A DNA stretch of 43,635 nt from an uncultured Bacteroidaceae bacterium (GCA_905234125.1 CAJOGQ010000008.1:1-43635), one strand, 5' to 3'; positions 1-7,973 are shown, counted from the stretch's first letter. Made by a program: numbers and translations. Notes: generated from the letters alone by a model not told the origin.

Positions 1-347
1 AAGGGTGGTTTCTTACCGAGAAACTCGTAGTTTGTTTACGAGAAACTCCCATCCTTATTTTCCACAAAAATGATCAAAACATCAAGCGGGTATTGAGCCA
101 GTAGCTCAAAGGCGCTGAGCCGGTGGCTCTGAAAAAAAATTTTTTTGCAAAACGCCCCAACACCTCACTTTGCGAGAGCTAATCTTCTATAAATAAAAAC
201 TTACAGGAGGTACATGTTTGAGCAACATGTACCTATCATGTACCTAACACCTCACCTCTATGAGATGCATAGTGAGGTGTTAGGTACCCCATCGCCAGCG
301 CTTCTTTCTAATATGTCTTTATCCTTTATTTCATAAGCCTTGACTTC
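1..347. repeat. Non-coding repeat and hairpin region downstream of cydB
   Basis: I see no credible gene here. CGAGAAACTC occurs at 17-26 and again at 39-48, exactly 22 bp apart, and CTCGTA/TACGAG forms an inverted repeat between them. A 22-bp unit starting GAGCCAGTAGCTC begins at 95 and is repeated imperfectly from 117; the same unit family recurs at 15667-15743. Two hairpins follow: arms 208-217/225-234 (AGGTACATGT, 7-nt loop) and arms 240-255/272-287 (16 bp, 16-nt loop). ATGTACCTATC and ATGTACCTAAC at 227-248 are 11 bp apart. The hairpins lie 3' of cydB on the minus strand and could end or stabilise the cyd transcript, but no T-run follows, so that role is inference. Confidence 0.75.
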
Positions 348-1550
348 TCAATATGCTTCGTCCGTTCGGATTTCCTCCTTGTCCAACTTCTTGCTGTCAA
401 TCTTGCGCCAGGCGACGATGATGTAGGCAAGGACGAAGGGGATGAGGAGACTCACATAGGCCATCGTGGTGAGAGTGAACTCGCTGGAACAGGAGTTGGC
501 GATGGTGAGCGAGGACTGGAGGTCGGCTGTGGAGGGATAGTAGGCCGTGTTGTTCCATCCTGCACAGAGGAGGAGGGCAAGGACGGTCAGGACGGTGCCG
601 ATGCCAGTAGGCCAGATTGATTTACTGTTTGACGATTTGCAATTTACATCTTCCTTTTGACATTTTCCATTCAGATATTCCCTGATGATGCCATAGAGGA
701 CGAGCACCACACCAATGAGCAGAAGGACAAGCAAGTACCACATTTCCAGGAAATTGTGGAGATACTTGTAGGGCTCGATGGAGATGATGCCTGTGACGGG
801 ATCGTAGGCATAGCCGTCCTTCAGGAGCAGGTGCACGAGATAGGCCACAAAGAGCACGAGGAAGGCGATGGTGCTGCCCATCAATCGGACATTGGCACGC
901 GAACGGATGTCGGCATCGTTCACATTATTGATAATATAGAGCGTGCCAAGAATGCGTGCGAGGAAGAAGACTGCAAAGCCGAACACGACTACCCAAGGAT
1001 TGAGCAGGGCATCGAGGCCATGAGATGCGTTTGCCCATTGGCTGATGACGGGCAGTTGAGAGTTGAGAGTTGACAGTTGAGAGTTAACATCCACCAAGTT
1101 CTCTTTCGCCACGATGAAGTTGGAGCCTTCGAAGAATGTGGCGACAGCACCACCGAGGAGCACGGGACCGACGATGCCGTTCAGCACCAAGAAGAACTGG
1201 AAGGTCTTGGCACCCAGCAGGTTGCCGAGTTTGTTTTGAAACTCATAACTCACAGCTTGGAGGACGAACGAGAAGAGTATGATCATCCAAAGCCAGTAGG
1301 CACCACCAAAACTGGTGGAGTAGAACAGCGGGAAGGAGGCGAAGAACGCTCCGCCAAAGGTGACGAGCGTGGTGAACGTGAACTCCCATTTGCGTCCCGT
1401 CGAATTGATCACAAGTCTGCGTCCTTCGGCATCATCGCCCAAAGAACCGACCAAGGAATTGGCTCCCTGCACAAAGAGGAGGAAAACCAACAGGGCTCCT
1501 AACAGCGAAACGAGGAACCACCAATATTGTTGAAGAAATTCGTAACTCAT
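348..1550 (-). CDS. cydB: Cytochrome bd ubiquinol oxidase subunit II (CydB)
   Basis: CydB is the second integral-membrane subunit of the bd-type quinol oxidase, which reduces O2 with quinol electrons under low oxygen. The 400-residue protein is strongly hydrophobic with multiple membrane segments from residue 10 onward. It is the downstream gene of the cyd operon, starting 30 bp after cydA, which is the standard order. Two internal stretches look foreign to the family: residues about 155-166 (NSQLSTLNSQL) are encoded by a tandem GTTGAGA/GTTGACA repeat at 1053-1087, and residues about 302-308 (VNCKSSN) by a 20-bp repeat at 628-647 that also occurs at 1565-1584 between cydA and cydB. Both lie where hydrophilic loops are expected, so function is probably kept. 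Identification is firm from context and composition. Confidence 0.95.
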   Translation of the reverse strand: MSYEFLQQYWWFLVSLLGALLVFLLFVQGANSLVGSLGDDAEGRRLVINSTGRKWEFTFTTLVTFGGAFFASFPLFYSTSFGGAYWLWMIILFSFVLQAVSYEFQNKLGNLLGAKTFQFFLVLNGIVGPVLLGGAVATFFEGSNFIVAKENLVDVNSQLSTLNSQLPVISQWANASHGLDALLNPWVVVFGFAVFFLARILGTLYIINNVNDADIRSRANVRLMGSTIAFLVLFVAYLVHLLLKDGYAYDPVTGIISIEPYKYLHNFLEMWYLLVLLLIGVVLVLYGIIREYLNGKCQKEDVNCKSSNSKSIWPTGIGTVLTVLALLLCAGWNNTAYYPSTADLQSSLTIANSCSSEFTLTTMAYVSLLIPFVLAYIIVAWRKIDSKKLDKEEIRTDEAY

Positions 1551-1580
1551 AATGTTATTTACAATTTGACGATTTGCAAT

Positions 1581-3149
1581 TTACGACTGGTACTCTGGTC
1601 CCTTTTTGATTTGCTTCAGCAAGATATTGATTTCCACCGCCAGCATCGTGGTGAAGAGGGCGAGGAAGATGAAGAAGGTGACGATGACGCTCGAAGACTG
1701 CAGGTTGCTGACCGATGCCCACGTGGGCAACATGTCCTGAATCGTCCAAGGCTGACGGCCAAATTCAGCGACTAACCAACCGCTCTCTGAGGCGATGTAA
1801 GCCAATGGAACCATCACAATCGCTGACCAATGGAGCCACTTTGGTGCTGTCGTGATGTCTTTCTTGTAGAGGAAGAAAAGCACCACCATGAAGAAGAGGA
1901 TGAGCAGACACCCAACGCCCACCATCACACGGAAGGCATAGAAGTTGATGGGCACAAAGGGAACGGCCTCGCTCTTGTCGCGAAGGTAGCCATAGCCGAA
2001 ATACTGCATGTTCTCCTGCAACACCTTCAGATGGGCAGAAGCAACGGAACCGTCATCAGAAGAGGCGAACTTAGCTTGCCTATAGCCAGCTAACGCATTG
2101 ATAGCCAGCTTGCCTCGTTCGATTTTTTCGTCGATGGAGAGTTCCTGCGTACCATCTGGTTTTGTGTAGCCGTTCAGGATGTCGTTGATGCCTGCCACAT
2201 AACCATGAGGGTCGTTGGTGGCGAGAATGGACAGAGCGTATGGAACAGCTATCTTCATCGGCGCCTCAGCCTCCTGTTCGTAGTCAGGCTGGGCAAAGGG
2301 ATTGATGAGGGCGATACCCGTCAGGCTCTGGTCTATGCCACCATTGTAGAGGGCTTCCATCGCTGCCAACTTCATGGGTTGCACCTCAGCTACACGAGCT
2401 GCAGACTGATGTCCAGTCAAGGCTGCGCCAATCGAAGCAACCAGTCCCACAATGCCAGCAATCTTCATACTCTCGATGGCTAATTTCTGTTCGCGACCTT
2501 TCAAGAGATACCAACAGCAAACTGCCACCACAAACACGGCGCCGATGATCCAAGCAGAAATGACCGTGTGGCAGAACTTGTCGATGGCGAAAGGCGAGAG
2601 AGCAACTTCAGCGAAGGAAACCATCTCGTTGCGCATCGTATCAGGATTGAACTCGCAACCCACAGGATTCTGCATCCAGGCGTTCGCAACCAAAATCCAC
2701 CATGCTGAGATGGTAGCACCTAAACCCGTGAGCCAGGTCGAAGCCAAGTGGAACCCTGCCGACACTTTCTTCCAGCCGAAGAACATGACAGCCACGAAGG
2801 TGCTCTCCATGAAGAACGCCACGATGCCCTCGACTGCCAACGGCGCACCAAAGATGTCGCCTACAAACCACGAATAGTTCGACCAGTTGGTGCCAAACTC
2901 AAACTCCAGGATGATGCCTGTGGCTACGCCCATAGCGAAGTTCACGCCAAAGAGCTTCTGCCAGAACTTGGCAGCATCCTTCCAGAAGGGCTTGCGAGTG
3001 CGATAGTAGCACGTCTCCACAATGCCCATGATGACCGCCAGACCCAAAGTCAGCGGTACAAACAGCCAGTGATAGATGGCGGTCAAAGCAAACTGCGCCC
3101 TTGACCAATCCACCACGCCGGCATCGATGCTTAATAGGTAATGTGTCAT
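1581..3149 (-). CDS. cydA: Cytochrome bd ubiquinol oxidase subunit I (CydA)
   Basis: Catalytic, haem-carrying subunit of cytochrome bd oxidase in the cytoplasmic membrane. At 522 residues it matches the E. coli protein in length. His27 (in AIYHWLF), His194 (in KFCHTVISAW) and Met409 (in FYAFRVMVG) sit where the E. coli haem ligands His19, His186 and Met393 lie, and the conserved GWLVAEFGRQPW block is at residues 457-468. A long periplasmic stretch at about 250-390 corresponds to the quinol-binding Q-loop. It follows the DUF4492 gene by 44 bp and precedes cydB by 30 bp, so the three genes form one operon. The stop codon lies within a dispersed 20-bp repeat (1565-1584). Confidence 0.97.
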   Translation of the reverse strand: MTHYLLSIDAGVVDWSRAQFALTAIYHWLFVPLTLGLAVIMGIVETCYYRTRKPFWKDAAKFWQKLFGVNFAMGVATGIILEFEFGTNWSNYSWFVGDIFGAPLAVEGIVAFFMESTFVAVMFFGWKKVSAGFHLASTWLTGLGATISAWWILVANAWMQNPVGCEFNPDTMRNEMVSFAEVALSPFAIDKFCHTVISAWIIGAVFVVAVCCWYLLKGREQKLAIESMKIAGIVGLVASIGAALTGHQSAARVAEVQPMKLAAMEALYNGGIDQSLTGIALINPFAQPDYEQEAEAPMKIAVPYALSILATNDPHGYVAGINDILNGYTKPDGTQELSIDEKIERGKLAINALAGYRQAKFASSDDGSVASAHLKVLQENMQYFGYGYLRDKSEAVPFVPINFYAFRVMVGVGCLLILFFMVVLFFLYKKDITTAPKWLHWSAIVMVPLAYIASESGWLVAEFGRQPWTIQDMLPTWASVSNLQSSSVIVTFFIFLALFTTMLAVEINILLKQIKKGPEYQS

Positions 3150-3193
3150 AGATTAATATTTAGGAGTTAAAGAAGTTAGATACGTTAAAGGAG

Positions 3194-3424
3194 TCAAGGA
3201 AGTTTGTTGAGGAGTTGTTCTGCCACAAAATCACTCTCCCTACCCTCCTCTGCATTCTCCTTCAAGAAATTGGGGAAGAAGAACACTTTCAACACCACAA
3301 AGATGATGAACAACTTGATGAGAATGACCGTCCACAACACCTTCCCCAACGTCATGTTGCGGAATCCATCATAATAGAGGTCAAAGACCCTCCACCAAAA
3401 TCCATTCTTCTTCATAGTCGTCAA
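3194..3424 (-). CDS. DUF4492 small membrane protein of the cyd operon
   Basis: A 76-residue protein with one hydrophobic segment (about residues 28-50, LWTVILIKLFIIFVVLKVFFF) flanked by charged ends. Proteins of the DUF4492 family are regularly found just upstream of cydA in Bacteroidetes; this is family and context knowledge, and the molecular role is not established. By analogy with the small CydX/CydH subunits of other bd oxidases it may stabilise the complex, which is inference. It is the first gene after the minus-strand promoter at 3435-3465. Confidence 0.8.
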   Translation of the reverse strand: MTTMKKNGFWWRVFDLYYDGFRNMTLGKVLWTVILIKLFIIFVVLKVFFFPNFLKENAEEGRESDFVAEQLLNKLP

Positions 3425-3434
3425 AGTTTGGGGG

Positions 3435-3465
3435 CAAAGTTAACAAAAAGTGAGAGAAGAACAAA
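3435..3465 (-). promoter_or_regulatory. Promoter of the DUF4492-cydA-cydB operon
   Basis: On the minus strand TAACTTTG (plus-strand CAAAGTTA, 3435-3442) is preceded by TTTG (plus-strand CAAA, 3462-3465) with a 19-bp spacer, a full match to the Bacteroidetes housekeeping promoter. It lies about 10 bp upstream of the DUF4492 start, so the 5' leader is very short. Confidence 0.7.
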
Positions 3466-3505
3466 AAAAATGAGGCAAAAGGGATTACTTTTGGAATCTT
3501 TTGTG

Positions 3506-3513
3506 TACCTTTG
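3506..3513 (+). promoter_or_regulatory. -7 element (TACCTTTG) before the aminotransferase operon
   Basis: TACCTTTG, the Bacteroidetes -7 consensus, stands 40 bp before the start at 3554. No TTTG at the usual 19-20 bp spacing is visible; one lies at 3490-3493, only 12 bp upstream, so the -33 part is uncertain. Confidence 0.5.
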
Positions 3514-3553
3514 CAAGCGTTTTGATACACATATATATAATATGTAGAGAAAA

Positions 3554-4864
3554 ATGAAGACTCCATTAGACTATAACATAGTGACGGAGGCCATCGAGGG
3601 AATGGCATTAGGTGACTTCTCTGAAGCCACGATTCGCGACATCCAGTCGCTGTCGAAGGTGTTGGAGGAGAAGACGGGTCAGATGGTCATTCATCTGGAG
3701 ATGGGTGTGCCAGGTCTGAAGCCCTCTGACATTGCCATGAAGGCTGAGCAGGAGGCTTTGCAGAACGGTTGCGCCACCATCTATCCCCCCAACGGAGGCA
3801 TCCCACGCATCAAGCAGGCGGCATCAAGATTTGTGAAGGCGTTCATCGGTGTGGACATCGACCCGCTCTGCTGCATTCCCACAACAGGTTCGATGCAGGG
3901 AACGTTCGCCACATTCACAGCTTGGCACCACGCGATGCCAGAGAAGGACACGGTGCTGTTCATCCATCCTGGTTTCCCTGTACAGACCACGCAATGTGAT
4001 GTCATTGGACTGAAGCACATCGGGCTGGACATTCACGACTATCGCGGCGAAGCACTTATCAAGAAGTTGGAAGAAATCCTTTCGGCTGGCAATATCTGTG
4101 GCATCGTCTATTCGAACCCCAACAACCCATCGTGGGTATGCTTCAACGACGAGGAACTGAAGGGCATCGCTGGTCTGGCTGACAAGCACGACTGCATCAT
4201 CCTCGAGGATCTGGCTTACTTCGCAATGGACTTCCGCAGAGACCTAAGCCATCCGTTCGAGGCTCCCTATCAGGCCACTGTGGCGCGATATACAGACAAG
4301 TACATTTTGGCCGTATCGGGTTCGAAAGCATTCTCCTACGCAGGTCAGCGCATCGGTGTGGCATGCATTTCGAACACACTCTACCATAGAATCTATCCGA
4401 ATTTGGAGAAGAACTTTGGCGTGGGCGAATTTGGCAATTTCTTCTGCAACCGTCTGATGTACACGCTCTCAAGTGGTACGACCCACAGCGTTCAGCATGC
4501 AATGGCCGCGCTGATGGAAGCTGCTTGCGACGGAAAGTACAACTTCCTGGCAGATGTGAGGGAGTATGGCCGCAGAGCCAAGTACATGAAGGACGTGCTC
4601 CTGGCCAACGGCTTCTATCTCGTCTATGACAATGACCTTGGTGCCCCATTGGCTGACGGTTTCTACTTCACCGTGCAGTACCCAGGCATGAGCGACCTCC
4701 AACTGACCCGCGAGCTGATGTACTACGGCATCGCCGTGTTCCCACTCGACACGATGGGTTCGCTGGAACAAGGCGTGCGCATCTGCACCTCGTTCTTCTC
4801 GAAGGAGCAAGAGCCGATATTCAAGGAGCGCATCGAAGCCTTCCATCAGAATCATACACATTAA
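3554..4864 (+). CDS. PLP-dependent class I/II aminotransferase
   Basis: Fold-type I aminotransferase of 436 residues, probably cytosolic. Family signs: a YSNPNNPSW segment near residue 190 (the substrate-carboxylate/PLP region of class I/II enzymes), a conserved Asp-Leu-Ala-Tyr stretch (LEDLAYFAMD) and the likely Schiff-base Lys in AVSGSKAFSYAGQR near residue 260, followed by the phosphate-binding Arg. It opens a five-gene same-strand cluster with a STAS protein (37 bp downstream), phenylacetate-CoA ligase, an ACT protein and a PHP phosphoesterase. The neighbouring arylacetate-CoA ligase suggests an aromatic amino acid as substrate (amino acid to arylpyruvate to arylacetate), but no residue seen here proves the specificity. 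Confidence 0.88.
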   Translation: MKTPLDYNIVTEAIEGMALGDFSEATIRDIQSLSKVLEEKTGQMVIHLEMGVPGLKPSDIAMKAEQEALQNGCATIYPPNGGIPRIKQAASRFVKAFIGVDIDPLCCIPTTGSMQGTFATFTAWHHAMPEKDTVLFIHPGFPVQTTQCDVIGLKHIGLDIHDYRGEALIKKLEEILSAGNICGIVYSNPNNPSWVCFNDEELKGIAGLADKHDCIILEDLAYFAMDFRRDLSHPFEAPYQATVARYTDKYILAVSGSKAFSYAGQRIGVACISNTLYHRIYPNLEKNFGVGEFGNFFCNRLMYTLSSGTTHSVQHAMAALMEAACDGKYNFLADVREYGRRAKYMKDVLLANGFYLVYDNDLGAPLADGFYFTVQYPGMSDLQLTRELMYYGIAVFPLDTMGSLEQGVRICTSFFSKEQEPIFKERIEAFHQNHTH

Positions 4865-4901
4865 TTAATATAATAATCACACATCTAAAACTTATCACAT
4901 T

Positions 4902-5207
4902 ATGACACTGACAGTTCAAAATTCAGCCGACACCGTTACCGGTTTCATCGAGGGTCGTTTAGACACAGCAGCTGCTGCACAGTTCTCACAGGACATGCAG
5001 CCCATCCTCGAAAATGCAAGTAAGAACATCGTCCTCGACTGCACCAAGATGGAGTTCATCTCCTCATCTGGTCTTCGCCTGTTCCTCAGCATCCGCAAGC
5101 AGGCTATGGCCGATGGTGGCAACGTGACCATCAAGGGCGCAACCCCAGACGTGAAGCAGGTGTTCACCATCACGGGCTTCACCGCTCTCTTCAAGTTTGT
5201 TGACTAA
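4902..5207 (+). CDS. STAS-domain protein (anti-sigma factor antagonist-like)
   Basis: A 101-residue single STAS domain of the SpoIIAA/RsbV type. The signature LDCTKMEFISSSGLRLFL at about residues 45-62 contains the Ser cluster that is phosphorylated by an HPK/anti-sigma kinase in the family; the flanking beta-alpha pattern and length fit. No partner kinase or sigma factor is next to it. Instead it lies between an aminotransferase and paaK, 11 bp before the latter, so it is almost certainly co-transcribed with metabolic genes. Its partner is unknown: it could act in trans on a distant switch-kinase. Confidence 0.88.
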   Translation: MTLTVQNSADTVTGFIEGRLDTAAAAQFSQDMQPILENASKNIVLDCTKMEFISSSGLRLFLSIRKQAMADGGNVTIKGATPDVKQVFTITGFTALFKFVD

Positions 5208-5218
5208 CGTACAGACAA

Positions 5219-6535
5219 ATGGACGATAAATCACCCTATTTTCATCCCCAATACGAGACGCTCTCAACTGAAGACCTGAAAAAGCTTCAGTTAGAGCGTC
5301 TGCAGGCTACGGTGAAGCATTGCATGAACTCACCGTTCTACAAGAAGCGTTTCGAAGAGAACGGACTGAAGCCAGAGGACATCAAGAGCCTCGACGACAT
5401 CCGCAAGATTCCCTTCACCACCAAGCAAGACTTGCGCGACACCTATCCATTCGGCATTGCCAGCGTACCTCTCCGCCAATGTGTGCGCCTGCACTCCTCA
5501 TCAGGCACGACAGGCAATCCGACTGTCATCCTGCACACGCAGAAAGACCTCGAGGAATGGTCAAACCAAGTGGCACGTAACCTATGGATGGTGGGGCTGC
5601 GCTCTGATGACGTGTTCCAGAACTCCTCTGGCTACGGCATGTTCACAGGTGGTCTCGGCTTCCAATACGGAGCAGAGAAACTGGGCATGCTCACTGTGCC
5701 AGCGGCAGCAGGTAACTCCTTGCGTCAGATCAAGTTCATCAAGGATTTCGGCACTACAGCCATCCATGCTGTGCCCAGCTACGTGACCCGTCTCTACGAA
5801 GTGATGCAGCAGGAGGGGGTTGACCCTCGTCGCGACACCCAACTGAAGGTGCTCGTCATTGGTGCAGAGCCTCACAGCGAGGAACAGCGTCAGCGCATCG
5901 AGCAAATGATGGGTGTGAAGGCTTACAATTCGTTCGGCATGAGCGAGATGTGTGGTCCAGGCGTAGGTTTCGAGTGCAAGGAACAGAACGGCCTGCACTT
6001 CTGGGAAGACTACTACATCGTGGAAATCGTCAATCCAGAAACCTTAGAGCCTGTGCCAGAGGGAGAAATCGGCGAACTCGTCCTCACGACCCTCTGCCGT
6101 GAAGCGATGCCACTTCTCCGCTATCGCACCAGAGACTTGACCCGTGTATTGGGACACACTTGTCCTTGTGGACGCAACCACATCCGTCTCGACCGCATGC
6201 GTGGACGCTCTGACGATATGATGGTATTGCGTGGTGTGAACATCTTCCCCATCCAGATTGAGAAGATTCTCATGCAGTTCAAGGAACTCGCCAGCAACTA
6301 CCTCATCACCCTCACCACCGACGAGGACAACGACAACATGACCGTAGAGGTGGAACTCGAAGAGCTCTTCACCGACGACTTCCAGCGCCTCATCTTCTTG
6401 CAGAAGGAGATCAAGCGTCGCTTGAAGGACGAAATCCTCCTCACGCCTCATGTGAAGCTCGTTCCAAAGGGCACTTTGCCCGTCAGCGAAGGCAAGGCTG
6501 TGAGAGTGGTAGATAAGAGAAAAGTGTATCAATAA
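5219..6535 (+). CDS. paaK: Phenylacetate-CoA ligase family protein
   Basis: Adenylate-forming enzyme that activates an arylacetate to its CoA thioester via an acyl-AMP. The 438-residue length is usual for PaaK. The phosphate-binding loop HSSSGTTGNPTV is near residue 92, an adenine-binding FGMSEMCGPG segment near 239, and the hinge/C-terminal domain starts around RYRTRDLTR and RMRGRSDDMMVLRGVNIFP. It is followed 11 bp later by a tandem-ACT protein, a pairing common in Bacteroidetes and archaea where these genes process aryl acids from amino acid fermentation. Whether it runs towards acyl-CoA or, in the ATP-yielding direction, towards free acid cannot be seen. Confidence 0.92.
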   Translation: MDDKSPYFHPQYETLSTEDLKKLQLERLQATVKHCMNSPFYKKRFEENGLKPEDIKSLDDIRKIPFTTKQDLRDTYPFGIASVPLRQCVRLHSSSGTTGNPTVILHTQKDLEEWSNQVARNLWMVGLRSDDVFQNSSGYGMFTGGLGFQYGAEKLGMLTVPAAAGNSLRQIKFIKDFGTTAIHAVPSYVTRLYEVMQQEGVDPRRDTQLKVLVIGAEPHSEEQRQRIEQMMGVKAYNSFGMSEMCGPGVGFECKEQNGLHFWEDYYIVEIVNPETLEPVPEGEIGELVLTTLCREAMPLLRYRTRDLTRVLGHTCPCGRNHIRLDRMRGRSDDMMVLRGVNIFPIQIEKILMQFKELASNYLITLTTDEDNDNMTVEVELEELFTDDFQRLIFLQKEIKRRLKDEILLTPHVKLVPKGTLPVSEGKAVRVVDKRKVYQ

Positions 6536-6546
6536 GAAAGAAAACG

Positions 6547-6966
6547 ATGACTATCAAGCAATTATCCATCTTTATCGAGAATAAGGGAGGCACCCTCATC
6601 AAGGTTCTTGACCTGCTGAGCAAGGCAAATATCCAGATCATTGCCTCGACTGTGGCCGACACGAAGGACTACGGCATTTACCGTGTGCTCACCAATAACC
6701 CGTCACAGGCATACATCATCCTGAAAGAGGCTGGTATCAACGTGCAACTCTCAGATGTGTTCGCACTCAGTATTGACGACCAACCTGGACGCGCAGCCGA
6801 AGTGGTCAAGGAAATCTCTGACGCAGGTGTCAGCATTCTCTATCTCTATTCTTTCCTCTGGAAAGGAAAGGGAGTGCTCGTATTCCGTGCCGAACCGAGC
6901 GAGAAGGCCAAAGAAACTATCATGCTCAACAAACTCGCGTTCCTCACTGAAGCCGATTTTCAGTAA
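6547..6966 (+). CDS. Tandem ACT-domain protein
   Basis: A 139-residue protein made of two ACT domains (about residues 1-70 and 71-139), the second starting at the typical VFALSIDDQPGRAAEVVKEI. ACT domains bind amino acids and modulate enzymes. No enzyme domain is attached, so this is a free regulatory subunit, and its position 11 bp after paaK suggests that it senses an aromatic amino acid for that pathway (inference from context). Confidence 0.88.
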   Translation: MTIKQLSIFIENKGGTLIKVLDLLSKANIQIIASTVADTKDYGIYRVLTNNPSQAYIILKEAGINVQLSDVFALSIDDQPGRAAEVVKEISDAGVSILYLYSFLWKGKGVLVFRAEPSEKAKETIMLNKLAFLTEADFQ

Positions 6967-7026
6967 ATTGGCAAGACAGCTCCTATTCATTGAATCAAGA
7001 AAATCTTGCCAACTGAATCATGTAGC

Positions 7027-7746
7027 ATGATGAAGACTCTGCTCGACGTTCATACTCACACCATCATGTCAGGTCATGCCTTCTGCACCCTCAACGAAAT
7101 GATTGAGGAAGCAAGAAAGCATGACTTGGCACTCTTTGGTGTGACTGAACATGGTCCCGCTCTGCCAGGCTCCTGCCCTTCCATCTATTTTCGCAACATG
7201 CATGTGGTGCCTCGACAATATGGCAACATGCGGCTGTTGATGGGGGCAGAACTGAACATCATCGACTATGAGGGACATGTTGACATCACTGATGAAGAGG
7301 ATCTCGATGCGATGGATCATATCATCGCAGGGCTCCACAAGCTCTGTTACACTAACGGCACTCGCGAGCAGAACACCTCTGCCCTACTCGGTGCTATCGA
7401 GAATCCTCGCATTCACATCATCTCCCATCCTTGCGACGGAACGGCAAAAGACTTCGACCTCGAAGCCGTTGTGTTGGCTTCCAAACGCACAGGCACTCTG
7501 CTCGAACTCAACAGCAGTTCGCTCAACCCTTTGCGCCACAAGCGGCTTGCCCATCAGATGTTTGTCCAGATGCTGAAACGCTGCAAACAACACGATGTGC
7601 CCATCATCTTGGGAAGTGATGCCCACCACACAGCCGGCATTTGCGACTATCGTTATGCACTTCCTCTGTTGGAGGAGACCGACTTCCCTGACGCCCTCAT
7701 TATCAACGACAAACCCCAAGATTTCTTGCAAATCATCGGCAAATAA
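7027..7746 (+). CDS. PHP-domain phosphatase (YcdX-like)
   Basis: Metal-dependent phosphoesterase of the PHP family, about 240 residues. The metal-binding motifs are visible: LDVHTHTIMSGHAF at the N-terminus, TEHGPALPG near residue 43, a HIISHP block in the middle and LGSDAHH near residue 200. ATG at 7027 (or the adjacent ATG at 7030) is preferred over the upstream TTG at 7006 because it places the HTH motif close to the N-terminus, as in the family. It is the last gene of the cluster, 60 bp after the ACT gene, and is followed by a small hairpin with a T-run. The substrate is unknown; YcdX relatives act on phosphorylated small molecules. Confidence 0.87.
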   Translation: MMKTLLDVHTHTIMSGHAFCTLNEMIEEARKHDLALFGVTEHGPALPGSCPSIYFRNMHVVPRQYGNMRLLMGAELNIIDYEGHVDITDEEDLDAMDHIIAGLHKLCYTNGTREQNTSALLGAIENPRIHIISHPCDGTAKDFDLEAVVLASKRTGTLLELNSSSLNPLRHKRLAHQMFVQMLKRCKQHDVPIILGSDAHHTAGICDYRYALPLLEETDFPDALIINDKPQDFLQIIGK

Positions 7747-7765
7747 TGCTCTTAAGCATCTTTTT
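7746..7765 (+). terminator. Weak intrinsic terminator after the PHP gene
   Basis: ATGCT-CTTA-AGCAT (7746-7759) followed by C and TTTTT. The stem is only 5 bp, so it may be inefficient. It overlaps the stop codon of the PHP gene. Confidence 0.5.
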
Positions 7766-7796
7766 CAGCACAAAAAGCAAAAAAAGTGGGGAAAAG

Positions 7797-7828
7797 TTTG
7801 GTCAGTTAGAAAAAAAGGCCTACCTTTG
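7797..7828 (+). promoter_or_regulatory. Promoter of the tRNA-Phe gene
   Basis: TTTG (7797-7800), 20-bp spacer, TACCTTTG (7821-7828): an exact Bacteroidetes housekeeping promoter, ending 31 bp before the mature tRNA 5' end. Confidence 0.75.
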
Positions 7829-7859
7829 CACTCGCTAAGCAAAAACAAGGCAAAAAAAT

Positions 7860-7932
7860 GGTGCCATAGCTCAGTTGGTAGAGCATCGGACTGAAAATCC
7901 GTGTGTCCCCGGTTCGAATCCTGGTGGTACCA
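7860..7932 (+). tRNA. tRNA-Phe (anticodon GAA)
   Basis: Cloverleaf of 73 nt without the CCA end. The acceptor stem GGTGCCA (7860-7866) pairs with TGGTACC (7925-7931), with one G-T. The D arm GCTC...GAGC is present, the anticodon loop CTGAAAA gives anticodon GAA, and the T loop is TTCGAAT. One T-stem position (51-63) reads as C opposite T, a mismatch. The 3' CCA is not encoded. It has its own promoter and an intrinsic terminator 12 nt downstream. Confidence 0.96.
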
Positions 7933-7942
7933 CTACAAAGAC

Positions 7943-7973
7943 TCTTGACAAGAATGTTTGTCAAGGTTTTTTT
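7943..7973 (+). terminator. Intrinsic terminator of tRNA-Phe
   Basis: CTTGACA (7944-7950) pairs with TGTCAAG (7959-7965) around an 8-nt loop and is followed by a run of seven T. Confidence 0.85.

Noticed and set aside
7860-7932. tRNA pseudogene because of a T-stem mismatch
   Set aside because: The acceptor, D and anticodon arms are intact and it has a perfect promoter and terminator; one mismatch is tolerable.
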